Source: Proteobacteria bacterium UBA1673
Lineage (GTDB): Bacteria > Pseudomonadota > Gammaproteobacteria > Comchoanobacterales > Comchoanobacteraceae
Assembly: GCA_002320385.1 (NCBI GenBank)
Contig: DCKN01000026.1
Span: forward strand, 1-14,828
Direction: 5' to 3'
DNA length: 14,828 nt
The translations under genes and the position numbers were made by a program. The notes beneath the pieces were generated by a model, which saw nothing but the letters and a program-made list of their open reading frames with translations, searched no databases and was not told the origin of the DNA. Shown here in pieces: positions 7,684 to 14,828 of the stretch (positions are counted from its first letter, which is position 1; every line of letters starts with the position of its first letter).

Positions 7684-8414
7684 GGGTCGATCTCTTCTCC
7701 ATCCCAAGCGATAATTTTCCCAGAATCTTCCAGCGACAAGCCAGCAATAGACTTTGCTAGATGTGCCGCCGAAACCGCCGGAGAAAAAACTTTACTCGGG
7801 TCCAAATTAGCTTTATAAGGCTCTGATAAAGGTGAATCAACCGTACCTGGATGCATCGCTACAATCATTTGATGCCGATAACGACGCTTAATTTCTATCG
7901 AAGCATTTTTAACAAACATATTCAATGCTGCTTTCGCGCAACGGTACGCATACCACCCACCAAAACGATTATCACTGATACTACCCACCCTAGCGGTCAA
8001 AACTACCATTATAGCAGGTCTATTTTTGTGTAATTTAGGAGAAAAATGTTTGACTAATAACGCAGGTACAATGGTATCAATTCTGAATAAAGTCTCAAAA
8101 TTATGCATCGTCAGCTCTTTCAATGATTTTTCTGGCACAACGTCGTCATTATGCAAGACACCAGTAGTAACAAAAATAGCGTCCATACCCTCAAAATGAT
8201 CCAAACGGTTGGCAGCTTGGACCAAATGAGTCTCATCGTAGTAATTCAATGTATGATTCACAATACGCTTATCAGTAAAATTTTGGCGAGATCTTGAGAA
8301 TGTAATAATTCTTTCAACACCTGAATGTCCTGCATAGTGTTCAGCAACTGCGCGCCCAATAGCGCCACCAACGCCAATAACTGCGATGTTTTTCAAATTT
8401 AAAGTATCATTCAT
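7680..8414 (-). CDS. short-chain dehydrogenase/reductase, C-factor (CsgA)-like
   Basis: A 244-residue classical SDR with a Rossmann fold for NAD(P)H. The nucleotide-binding motif GVGGAIG is at 14-20, and the catalytic YxxxK is Tyr157-Lys161 in WYAYRCAK. ARVGSISDNRFGGWY (141-155) is typical of the C-factor-like branch. Two departures from the usual tetrad appear: the Asn of helix 4 seems to be Asp113 (FRIDTI), and the Ser position of the strand before ARVGS is Thr140, so Ser145 may serve instead. The start at 8414 has a strong AGGGAG ribosome site. It is the first gene of the minus-strand run leading into the photolyase genes, 120 bases ahead of phrB. SDRs of this kind are found in some light-inducible photolyase clusters, but the substrate is unknown. 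Confidence 0.85.
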   Translation of the reverse strand: MNDTLNLKNIAVIGVGGAIGRAVAEHYAGHSGVERIITFSRSRQNFTDKRIVNHTLNYYDETHLVQAANRLDHFEGMDAIFVTTGVLHNDDVVPEKSLKELTMHNFETLFRIDTIVPALLVKHFSPKLHKNRPAIMVVLTARVGSISDNRFGGWYAYRCAKAALNMFVKNASIEIKRRYRHQMIVAMHPGTVDSPLSEPYKANLDPSKVFSPAVSAAHLAKSIAGLSLEDSGKIIAWDGEEIDP

Positions 8415-8717
8415 AGCCGCTCCCTAATGCCGTTTGGCCGTAATCATCAGATTGTTTTACCATAAGACTTTTATAGTACAATAATAGCATATACGCACGA
8501 AAAACATACACACTGATGATCTCAACTAGAAACCTATTGACTTGAGAAAGACGAGCGCACAATCGTAAAATCAACGCACACGCACACACTGAAAATCAGT
8601 ACAACCAATCGACCAAAATGGTAATTGGTACGCATCCAAATCATCCACTTCTAAAATCATTAATTAGCGTGATTAGCAATCAGGAACAATACCTCAGCAT
8701 GATTGTCTTATTGGCAA
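8415..8717. other. intergenic region between the helicase and the SDR
   Basis: This 303-base stretch has no credible gene; a 60-codon frame at 8407-8589 has no domain. An A/T-rich segment at about 8461-8500 contains TATTAT and TACTAT on the minus strand and probably holds the SDR promoter, although no clear -35 box is visible. A small hairpin TGATT-AGC-AATCA at 8670-8682 follows the helicase stop and lacks a good T-run, so it is at best a weak terminator. Confidence 0.5.
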
Positions 8718-10487
8718 CTAGGCTTCAGCTACACTCGGTTGTTTGGCACGTTTAAAAGTTTTTTGAGGCTTTGACTTCGCACCTGAAATACGTTTAGTCC
8801 CTTCCTTACTGAACTGTCCACGTTTTTTATCAGATTGGCCTCTAGAAAAACTCTGATCACCCTGCCATCGCTGACGCTTGTTACCATCAACATCCTTTGC
8901 AGATGATCGTCGACCGTCTTGCTGACTCGACCAGCGATTGCCCTCTTTTTGACGTGTAAAAGACTTCTTCTGACCCACCGATCTCTGACCATGATCCCCC
9001 TGGCGAGATTGATAATTCACGCGTACACCATCAATAGTCTCCGACGCTTTATCGAGTGTAAACACACTATTTGCGCCAGATGGTTTGAGGAATTTTGATT
9101 GATTACCTGAATAAGGTTGATAATCAGACCTTCTTTTAGGTCGATTATGATCACCGGATCGATGCGACGAAGCATCAGCTCTTCGGTGAGTACGATGATC
9201 TGAATTAAATTTTGATTGGCTGTTGCCGCCATAGTCATCAGATCGTCTCTGAAATCGACGATCCGAATTAAATTTTGATTGATCATCACGATCAGAGGCA
9301 AAAGACTTCCGCGATCCTTTAGATGCTGACATTGATCTCGAGCGATCACCATGCCTCGAAGACGATTTCTTTCGCGCAAAATCAGGCTTGGGCATTTTCC
9401 CAGGATTAATTAATGCCTGAATATCATACCATTTTCTTTTATCCATTGAGGAAATAAAATTCAAAGCAGATCCGGTTGAACCCGCTCTTGCTGTTCGACC
9501 AATACGGTGAATATAATCTTCTGGGGCTTGCGGCAAGTCAAAGTTGATAACATGCGCGACATGCCCAATATCCAATCCCCTTGCAGCCACGTCGGTAGCA
9601 ACTAAGACACGAAATTTCATATTTCTAAACGACTCAATCACCCGAGTCCTACGGCTTTGTCTTAGGTCCCCATGAATCGCATCGCTGCGAAAACCATCTC
9701 GCCCAAGCTGCTTTGCCATCCGCTCAGTTGCAAATTTAGAGTTCATGAAGACGATAACAGTCCCTTCACGCTGTTTCAGTTGCTCGCACAAGATCTTATA
9801 TTTATCCTTATGATCAATCTCCATCGTCTCCTGAGTGATTTTCTCAACTGGTTTATTATCAACGGCCATCTTAACACGAACAGGATCACGTAAATATTGA
9901 TCAGAAATCTGCTTTGTATTGTTTGGTAAAGTTGCAGAAAATAGCAGCGTTTGACGCTCGGAATTAAGCTTATTCAAAATAGTTTTTAGCTGCACACTAA
10001 ACCCCATATCCAACATACGATCGGTTTCATCAAGCACTAAAAAGTTACACGACGAAAGTTTTAACGTACCTTGCCGGAGATGATCATTCAAACGACCCGG
10101 TGTTCCTACAATCAAACTAGGGTTCGCTTTTAACTGCTTAAGTTGCTTCACCATAGAGTCACCACCCATCAAGAGCGCAGTAGACATTGATGTTCGGCGC
10201 CCAATCAGTTTGTGCGCCTGTTGAGTTACTTGTTGAGCAAGCTCGCGAGTTGGCGCAATCACAAGTGCAGACGCATTACGCTGTTCTGGTTTGAGCAGAT
10301 GCGCTAAAAGAGGTATTAAAAATGCTGCAGTTTTCCCCGTGCCGGTTTGAGCAGACCCAAGCACGTCACGACCACTTAATGCAATCGGTATCGCTTCAGC
10401 TTGAATAGGCGTTGGTTGTTGGAAGTCCATACGACTTAAGCTATCGACCAGCACATCTGGCAGTGCCATAGAGGCAAATGATTTCAT
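8718..10487 (-). CDS. DEAD-box ATP-dependent RNA helicase, RhlE-like, with long basic tail
   Basis: A 589-residue helicase that unwinds RNA duplexes, probably in ribosome assembly, RNA decay or cold adaptation. All core motifs are present: Q motif PTPIQ (25-29), motif I AQTGTGKT (46-53), PTRELA (79-84), TPGR (129-132), motif II DETD (153-156), SAT (184-186), ATDVAARGLDI (297-307) and HRIGRTAR (327-334). Motif II has Thr where the family name residue Ala is expected. Residues from about 370 to 589 form a disordered Arg/Lys/Ser/Gln-rich tail with repeated QSKF blocks, likely an RNA-binding region. The start at 10487 is supported by AGGA eight bases upstream. A strong promoter and a leader of about 155 nt precede it. 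Orthology to RhlE rather than CsdA or SrmB is probable but not proven. Confidence 0.92.
   Translation of the reverse strand: MKSFASMALPDVLVDSLSRMDFQQPTPIQAEAIPIALSGRDVLGSAQTGTGKTAAFLIPLLAHLLKPEQRNASALVIAPTRELAQQVTQQAHKLIGRRTSMSTALLMGGDSMVKQLKQLKANPSLIVGTPGRLNDHLRQGTLKLSSCNFLVLDETDRMLDMGFSVQLKTILNKLNSERQTLLFSATLPNNTKQISDQYLRDPVRVKMAVDNKPVEKITQETMEIDHKDKYKILCEQLKQREGTVIVFMNSKFATERMAKQLGRDGFRSDAIHGDLRQSRRTRVIESFRNMKFRVLVATDVAARGLDIGHVAHVINFDLPQAPEDYIHRIGRTARAGSTGSALNFISSMDKRKWYDIQALINPGKMPKPDFARKKSSSRHGDRSRSMSASKGSRKSFASDRDDQSKFNSDRRFQRRSDDYGGNSQSKFNSDHRTHRRADASSHRSGDHNRPKRRSDYQPYSGNQSKFLKPSGANSVFTLDKASETIDGVRVNYQSRQGDHGQRSVGQKKSFTRQKEGNRWSSQQDGRRSSAKDVDGNKRQRWQGDQSFSRGQSDKKRGQFSKEGTKRISGAKSKPQKTFKRAKQPSVAEA
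9194..9281 (-). repeat. direct repeat in the helicase tail (63-base period)
   Basis: A 17-base block, GAATTAAATTTTGATTG, occurs at 9202-9218 and 9265-9281. With two mismatches the similarity extends to 25 bases (9194-9218 and 9257-9281). The offset is 63 bases, exactly 21 codons, so the frame is kept. It encodes QSKFNSD followed by Arg-rich residues. A third, shorter QSKF block is encoded near 9085-9100. This looks like in-frame expansion of an RNA-binding tail. Confidence 0.75.
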
Positions 10488-10499
10488 AGACAGTTTCCT

Positions 10500-10551
10500 A
10501 GAGTTCTAATTGTGTCACTAATAGTTTTCTTCACAAAGCATCAAGAACTCT
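10500..10551 (-). promoter_or_regulatory. inverted repeat in the helicase mRNA leader
   Basis: AGAGTTCT (10500-10507) and its perfect complement AGAACTCT (10544-10551) can pair across a 36-base loop. The downstream arm lies only a few bases from the AGGA ribosome site, so folding could influence translation. Long leaders occur in cold-shock helicase mRNAs, but temperature control here is inference. Confidence 0.35.
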
Positions 10552-10649
10552 TACTGAAATCAACCTGAAACATATTTTGAGTATGAAACCAACTGAGAAT
10601 GTCGTTCATTGTAGCTTTTCCTGCCGCTGACTAACACGACATCGGCAAC

Positions 10650-10678
10650 ATTATAACCAAATTAAAAGAAATAATCAA
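10650..10678 (-). promoter_or_regulatory. sigma70 promoter of the DEAD-box helicase
   Basis: On the minus strand, TTGATT (10678-10673), a 17-base spacer and a perfect TATAAT (10655-10650) make a near-consensus promoter. Transcription would begin near 10643, leaving a leader of about 155 nt before the helicase start. Confidence 0.75.
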
Positions 10679-10684
10679 CGTATA

Positions 10685-10713
10685 TTCATAATCAAAGCAA
10701 TTTATTGTATGCT
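10685..10713 (+). promoter_or_regulatory. candidate promoter of tag
   Basis: TTCATA (10685-10690), a 17-base spacer and TATGCT (10708-10713) give a moderate sigma70 match, placed about 30 bases before the tag start codon. It begins just beyond the divergent helicase promoter, so the two may compete for RNA polymerase. Confidence 0.45.
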
Positions 10714-10742
10714 ACGAGAACACAAAGTCACACAACAAAAAC

Positions 10743-11333
10743 ATGCTAACACCGAGTACCACCTCAAATTGTATTTGGAAACATCAATCGCATCAACTCA
10801 AACATTATCATGACCACGAATGGGGCTTCGCAGTTAAACAGTGCAGTAAACTTTTTGAAAAATTATGTCTTGAATGTTTGCAAGCTGGGCTGAGTTGGCG
10901 AACAATTCTTGCGAAACGAACAGCAATAAGACTAGCTTTTGCTCATTTTGATTATCATATCGTCGCTCAATACGATGAAAACGATGTGCGTCGGCTGTGT
11001 CAAAACAGGGACATCATCCGTAACCAGATAAAAATACGTGCCATCATACACAATGCAGCCATTGCAATTAATATCGCACAAGAGCACACATCATTTTCAG
11101 ACTTCATCTGGCAATTTCAACCCATGGAAGAAACACAACCACAATCAGCGCCGCCAAAAGAAGCCAAACAAATGGTCAAAGCCCTCAAGCGATTAAACTG
11201 GCGCTTCATCGGAGAGACCAGCGCCTATGCATTCATGCAGGCAGCTGGACTCATTAATGATCATGACCTTGACTGCCCAAAACGTACGGTTGTAGACGAA
11301 TACAACCATTTTAGGCACAGATACAGCGAGTGA
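10743..11333 (+). CDS. tag: DNA-3-methyladenine glycosylase I
   Basis: A 196-residue base-excision repair enzyme that removes 3-methyladenine from alkylated DNA, leaving an abasic site. E. coli Tag has about 187 residues. Landmarks match: Cys10 and His23 (in YHDHEWG) with His174 and Cys178 (DHDLDC) as the zinc site; Glu44 in CLECLQAGLSW, corresponding to E. coli Glu38; and Trp52 as a base-pocket aromatic. NWRFIGETSAYAFMQAAGLINDH-type residues (152-174) follow the family closely. ATG 10743 fits the family start, but no Shine-Dalgarno sequence is visible in the short leader. It is divergent from the helicase and lies near the photolyase island, although nothing links its regulation to light. 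Confidence 0.93.
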   Translation: MLTPSTTSNCIWKHQSHQLKHYHDHEWGFAVKQCSKLFEKLCLECLQAGLSWRTILAKRTAIRLAFAHFDYHIVAQYDENDVRRLCQNRDIIRNQIKIRAIIHNAAIAINIAQEHTSFSDFIWQFQPMEETQPQSAPPKEAKQMVKALKRLNWRFIGETSAYAFMQAAGLINDHDLDCPKRTVVDEYNHFRHRYSE

Positions 11334-11486
11334 ATGACTCGATCAACCACCGCAAGTCAAAATCTTCATCGCATCATTAGGTCTCGATAATTGGTCTAAT
11401 GAATAAATGACATACCGGATCAACCGACTCAAGCAAGCAAAAGCCCGATATCGGATGAATCAACACATTCAGAGTTACTCGGTTAT

Positions 11487-12440
11487 TCAGCTAGCACCAG
11501 CATATTCACATAATTTTGCTTCAAAATAAGCAATCGTACGCTTTAAACCAGCCTCCAGTGAAACCGATGGCTTAAACCCAGTTAGTTGACTGAATCTAGT
11601 GATATCTGGACACCGTCTCATCGGGTCATCTTGTGGCAACGGCTTATTGATCATATTACTTTTTGAGCGCGTCAAAGACAGAATGGTTTCAGCGATTTGT
11701 TTAACGGTACATTCATCAGGATTACCAACATTAAAAGGACCCGTTATTGGCTTAGCCAACGCCATCATTCCAGTAAGCCCCCGAATCATATCATCAACGT
11801 AACACAAAGACCGTGTCTGGGAACCGTCACCATACAGTGTCAATGGCTCGTTTTTTAACGCTTGAGCAATGAAATTAGGAATGACCCTACCATCATCCAG
11901 ACTCATTCTCGGGCCGTAGGTATTGAATATTCGTGCAATAACAACATCAACGTCATAGTAGCGGTGATAATCCATAAATAGAGTCTCTGCACATCGCTTG
12001 CCTTCATCATAACAAGAACGAATACCCACTGGATTGACATTGCCCCAATCATTTTCAACTTGCGGATGAACCAAAGGATCACCATAAACCTCGCTAGTAG
12101 ACGCAGTTAAAATCCTACATTGGTTCTTCTTAGCCATCTCTAGAACATTGAGCGCCCCCAAGACACACGTTTTAGTGGTCTTAACCGGATCCGCTTGATA
12201 ATGAAGCGGAGACGCCGGGCAAGCTAAGTGATAAATTTCATCAACGTTTAAATCAATTGGCTCACAAATATCTTGTCGTATAAACTCAAATCCCGGATGA
12301 TGCTTACAAAAATCCAAGTTTAACAAAGACCCTGTTTGCAGATTATCCAACACAGTGACCTGGCAACCCTGATTCAGTAAAAAGGCGGTAAGATGCGAAC
12401 CGATAAAACCAGCCCCACCGGTAATTAAAATATGTTTCAT
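11487..12440 (-). CDS. UDP-glucuronic acid decarboxylase (UDP-xylose synthase)
   Basis: A 317-residue extended SDR that converts UDP-glucuronate to UDP-xylose through a bound NAD+ cycle. Features in order: GGAGFIGS (8-15) for NAD; LACPASPLHYQADPVKT (72-88), typical of the UXS group; TSEVYGDP (115-122) with the catalytic-type Glu117; YDEGKR (144-149) giving the YxxxK pair; RIFNTYGPRM (170-179); and DGSQTRSLCYVDD (205-217). The string resembles human UXS1 almost block by block, which makes UXS more likely than a GalE-type epimerase. The frame also opens at TTG 12446, but ATG 12440 begins the expected MKHILITGG. The gene diverges from the glycosyltransferase over a 72-base gap. The product would feed xylose or a derived sugar into surface glycan. 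Confidence 0.88.
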   Translation of the reverse strand: MKHILITGGAGFIGSHLTAFLLNQGCQVTVLDNLQTGSLLNLDFCKHHPGFEFIRQDICEPIDLNVDEIYHLACPASPLHYQADPVKTTKTCVLGALNVLEMAKKNQCRILTASTSEVYGDPLVHPQVENDWGNVNPVGIRSCYDEGKRCAETLFMDYHRYYDVDVVIARIFNTYGPRMSLDDGRVIPNFIAQALKNEPLTLYGDGSQTRSLCYVDDMIRGLTGMMALAKPITGPFNVGNPDECTVKQIAETILSLTRSKSNMINKPLPQDDPMRRCPDITRFSQLTGFKPSVSLEAGLKRTIAYFEAKLCEYAGAS

Positions 12441-12512
12441 TTGCAACTGCTTTGTATTAAACTCATTAGCATTGATAATATAGTCTTGTAACTCAAATAG
12501 CCAGGAAATTTT

Positions 12513-13349
12513 ATGATACTACTAACTTCCGTCTGCAACGATCGATACCTCCCAGGATTACTCGTTTTCTTACATAGTTTCAAAAAGCATCATTCAGCTT
12601 GGAAGCACCCATTCAAGATCTATCACAGAGACGACTTATCTGAACAGTCAATGCAGCAATTGAGAACTGTCTACCCAGATTTAATTTTTGAATTGATCAC
12701 TGACCCAAAATTTTGTAAAAAAGATGCTCACTACATGTGTTTACTACCTTTCAAAGAATACAACTATGACCAAGTCATTTTCTTAGATTGCGATATGTTA
12801 TGCTTAGGTCCAATCGATGATATTTTAAATGTGAAGACTGGGTTTGCAGCATGTCTAGACTATGAAATCAAATACCCTAAGAAAATGATTCATTCAGTAC
12901 CATACCCACTAAGACCGCTAAGCTATTTTAATACTGGTGTTTTCTCAGTAAGACAACCCTTGTTAAATGAGCAAACATATCAACGTTTAGTCAACAAAAT
13001 CGATCTCAATGTACAAGCCAAACACAAAAAACTTTGGGACCAGGATATCATCAATGAATGCTTCAAATTTGAACGGACAAGCATACTACCATACACTTTG
13101 AATGCGAGAAAAAATTTGTTTAAAACCTATTTCAATCCCCATGAAAACAATGTAAAAATCATTCATTACACAGGCGGCGCTAAGCCTTGGTATGTTCCAG
13201 GATGTGGATTTTTACCACTTGAAGGCAAATATGCAAGATATCAACCATTGCACAAACTATGGCACCTTGAGCGACAAGAATTTATTGAACAATACCACTT
13301 CGACCCCATGACGGACTTTATCAGCTTGTATCAAAAAGTAACTGGCTAA
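12513..13349 (+). CDS. glycosyltransferase family 8 protein
   Basis: A 278-residue GT-A fold, retaining glycosyltransferase of the GT8 (glycogenin/LgtC-like) type. The metal-binding DxD is DCD at 92-94 in VIFLDCDMLCLG; YFNTGVF (138-144) and WDQDIIN (175-181) are the usual acceptor and donor-site blocks. HYTGGAKPW (218-226) is the late His-x-x-Gly-x-x-Lys-Pro-Trp motif. No signal peptide is seen, so it should act at the cytoplasmic face on a lipid-linked or LPS acceptor. AGGA lies about eight bases before the ATG, supporting the start. Because GT8 includes xylosyl- and other sugar transferases and the divergent neighbour makes UDP-xylose, a xylose-adding role is plausible but unproven. Confidence 0.87.
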   Translation: MILLTSVCNDRYLPGLLVFLHSFKKHHSAWKHPFKIYHRDDLSEQSMQQLRTVYPDLIFELITDPKFCKKDAHYMCLLPFKEYNYDQVIFLDCDMLCLGPIDDILNVKTGFAACLDYEIKYPKKMIHSVPYPLRPLSYFNTGVFSVRQPLLNEQTYQRLVNKIDLNVQAKHKKLWDQDIINECFKFERTSILPYTLNARKNLFKTYFNPHENNVKIIHYTGGAKPWYVPGCGFLPLEGKYARYQPLHKLWHLERQEFIEQYHFDPMTDFISLYQKVTG

Positions 13350-13497
13350 AGCATGACACATTCAACAAGTTTATTAGGAAAGCAAGTTCATTTTTGATAT
13401 CAACAAAATGTAAAAATAAAGATAATCCTTAACATACCACTGGATCTAATCGTCAGTAACATGGTACAAATAATAATCTATTAATGCCTTACACACA

Positions 13498-14828
13498 GTG
13501 AATGACACAAAACCACAACGCACCTACTCATCATTGGAGTTATTCGGATTGATCATGGGGTTAATAGCAGTGATAGTACCACTTTTTACTGCTGCACCCG
13601 AAGGGCTATCATTACAAGGATGGCGACTGATTGGCATCACGTTATTAATGGCTTTCTGGTGGATTTTTTCGACCATACACATCAGTGCAACCGCGCTAAT
13701 TCCTTTGATTGCCTTCCCACTTCTACATATCACAGATGCCAAATCAGCCTCAGAGCCCTATGCCTCTCCAGTCGTATTTCTTTTACTAGGGGGATTTATA
13801 ATCGCAAGCGCACTTCAAAAATGGCAGCTACACCGAAGAATCGCGCTAACTGTTGCAACCAAATGCGGAAAAAAAATAGACCGCGTGATCTTAGGGTTCA
13901 TGATTACAGTAGCCTGCCTAAGCATGTGGATTAGCAATACCGCATCAACACTACTCATGCTAACCATCGCAAGTTCTCTCATTGAAACACTGAGTAAAAA
14001 ACATCATCTTCCACCAGATAACAACCCCATTGGAACGGCAATGATGCTGGGCATTGCCTACTCAGCATCAATTGGTGGTATCGGAACTATCGTAGGAACC
14101 GCACCGAATGCATTCCTAGTAGAATTCCTTACTAATCAACCCTATAATATTGAAATTAGCTTCATCAGCTGGATGAGCATCGCACTACCATGCGTGTTGA
14201 CACTTATCCCCATCACCTGGTTCATATTGACGCACGTGATCTTTAGAGAGTGCGTCAATCCAAAATTTCTGATCCTCCCTCAAAGTCAAGAAAGCATGCA
14301 AGACGATCTGAATAAGATGGGACTAATATCTACACCAGAAAAACGAGTCAGTATGGTTTTCCTAGCGGTTGCACTTGGCTGGATGACGAGACCATTACTT
14401 AACAAAATTCACATACTTGCGCCAATAAATGATGCATCCATAGGAATCATCGGTGCAATAGCATTATTTCTCATACCATCAGGTGACACAACATGCTCAA
14501 ATGATAATCGACTGTTAAGCTGGGAAGATACGAATGAACTGCCTTGGGGCGTGTTAATTCTCTTGGGTGGAGGTTTATCCCTAGCATCTGCCGTATCAAG
14601 CACTGATTTAGCATCCTGGTTGGGGATGAAGCTCAGTATGCTAGAAAATTTACAGATTAACGAACTGATATTATTATTTTCAGCATCCATCTCATTGCTT
14701 ACTGAGATGACAAGTAATACCGCAACCACAGCAACATTTGTGCCCATTATCACAGCATTCGCCCAGCGGTCAGGCGTCGATCCTCTACTGCTCGCAATGC
14801 CGGTAACGCTTACAGCAAGCTGCGCCTT
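13498..14828 (+). CDS. SLC13/DASS family anion symporter (3' end outside the window)
   Basis: An inner-membrane transporter cut off by the right edge after 443 codons, close to the family's usual 450-480. Both signature motifs are visible: SNTAST in MWISNTASTLLM (about residues 142-153) and SNTATT in EMTSNTATTATF near the end, which contribute to the sodium and substrate sites. GGIGTIVGTAPN lies between them. Likely cargo is a di- or tricarboxylate such as succinate, or sulfate. The frame opens after a TAA near 13474. GTG 13498 is chosen because it gives the expected short polar N-terminus before the first helix; ATG 13555 would cut into that helix. No clear ribosome site supports GTG, and TTG 13549 with GGAG upstream is an alternative. 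Confidence 0.85.
   Translation, partial: MNDTKPQRTYSSLELFGLIMGLIAVIVPLFTAAPEGLSLQGWRLIGITLLMAFWWIFSTIHISATALIPLIAFPLLHITDAKSASEPYASPVVFLLLGGFIIASALQKWQLHRRIALTVATKCGKKIDRVILGFMITVACLSMWISNTASTLLMLTIASSLIETLSKKHHLPPDNNPIGTAMMLGIAYSASIGGIGTIVGTAPNAFLVEFLTNQPYNIEISFISWMSIALPCVLTLIPITWFILTHVIFRECVNPKFLILPQSQESMQDDLNKMGLISTPEKRVSMVFLAVALGWMTRPLLNKIHILAPINDASIGIIGAIALFLIPSGDTTCSNDNRLLSWEDTNELPWGVLILLGGGLSLASAVSSTDLASWLGMKLSMLENLQINELILLFSASISLLTEMTSNTATTATFVPIITAFAQRSGVDPLLLAMPVTLTASCA

Noticed and set aside
8407..8589. 60-codon frame upstream of the SDR
   Set aside because: It runs through the likely SDR promoter and ribosome site and shows no recognisable domain.
9017..9379. 120-codon frame within the helicase tail
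   Set aside because: The repeat-rich tail is continuous in the helicase frame; this frame reflects the biased repeats, not a gene.
11445..11454. Palindrome CCGATATCGG after tag
   Set aside because: It is a 10-bp perfect palindrome without spacer, T-run or second copy, so chance is enough.
13394..13426. TTGATA with downstream TAAAGA/GATAAT before the SLC13 gene
   Set aside because: The -10 match at the correct spacing is poor and the better hexamer is 21 bases away; also part of a short TTGATATCAA palindrome. Not strong enough to call.
13524..13934. Opposed 72- and 104-codon frames near the right end
   Set aside because: Both lie inside the SLC13 gene, which carries both signature motifs and runs to the window edge without a stop.
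14409..14753. 114-codon minus-strand frame
   Set aside because: It is antisense to the SLC13 gene including its second SNTATT motif, with no domain of its own.
1..14828. tRNA genes, CRISPR arrays, insertion sequences, integrases
   Set aside because: No cloverleaf-like segments, regular spaced repeats, transposase motifs or terminal inverted repeats were seen by eye on either strand.

Overview
The window looks like chromosomal DNA of a gammaproteobacterium. The helicase, Tag-type glycosylase, C-factor-like SDR and iron-sulfur photolyase all resemble proteobacterial families. Base composition is moderate to A/T-rich, and there is a solitary ankyrin-repeat gene. Host-associated Legionellales-type bacteria would fit, but that is only a guess. 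I saw no tRNA, rRNA, CRISPR array, insertion sequence, integrase or attachment site.

Layout from left to right. A minus-strand AdiC-like antiporter (84-1400) lies back to back with a plus-strand ankyrin-repeat protein of unknown function (about 1692-3062) that has its own good promoter. From 3107 to 8414 everything is on the minus strand and forms a light-dependent DNA repair island. In transcription order it holds a C-factor-like SDR, an iron-sulfur (6-4)-type photolyase of the PhrB class, an unknown protein with a possible RNase-H-like fold, a 55-residue DUF2256 zinc-binding protein, a DUF3429 membrane protein and a second, flavin-binding photolyase/cryptochrome. Short gaps and two ATGA stop/start overlaps point to two tightly coupled transcription units. 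An extended -10 promoter lies between DUF2256 and DUF3429.

A RhlE-like DEAD-box RNA helicase (8718-10487, minus) has a repeat-rich basic tail, a DETD instead of DEAD motif and a leader of about 155 nt behind a strong sigma70-type promoter. It is divergent from tag (10743-11333, plus), a 3-methyladenine DNA glycosylase, so a third DNA repair gene lies close to the photolyases. Next comes a divergent pair likely to act on surface glycans: UDP-glucuronate decarboxylase (11487-12440, minus), which makes UDP-xylose, and a family 8 glycosyltransferase (12513-13349, plus). The window ends inside an SLC13/DASS anion symporter gene (13498 to the right edge).

The most interesting part is the photolyase island. 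Two photolyases with different chemistry sit with three small uncharacterised genes. By recalled alignment, the second photolyase lacks two of the three classical electron-transfer tryptophans and the flavin-contacting asparagine. Comparisons with named proteins were made from memory, without database searches.
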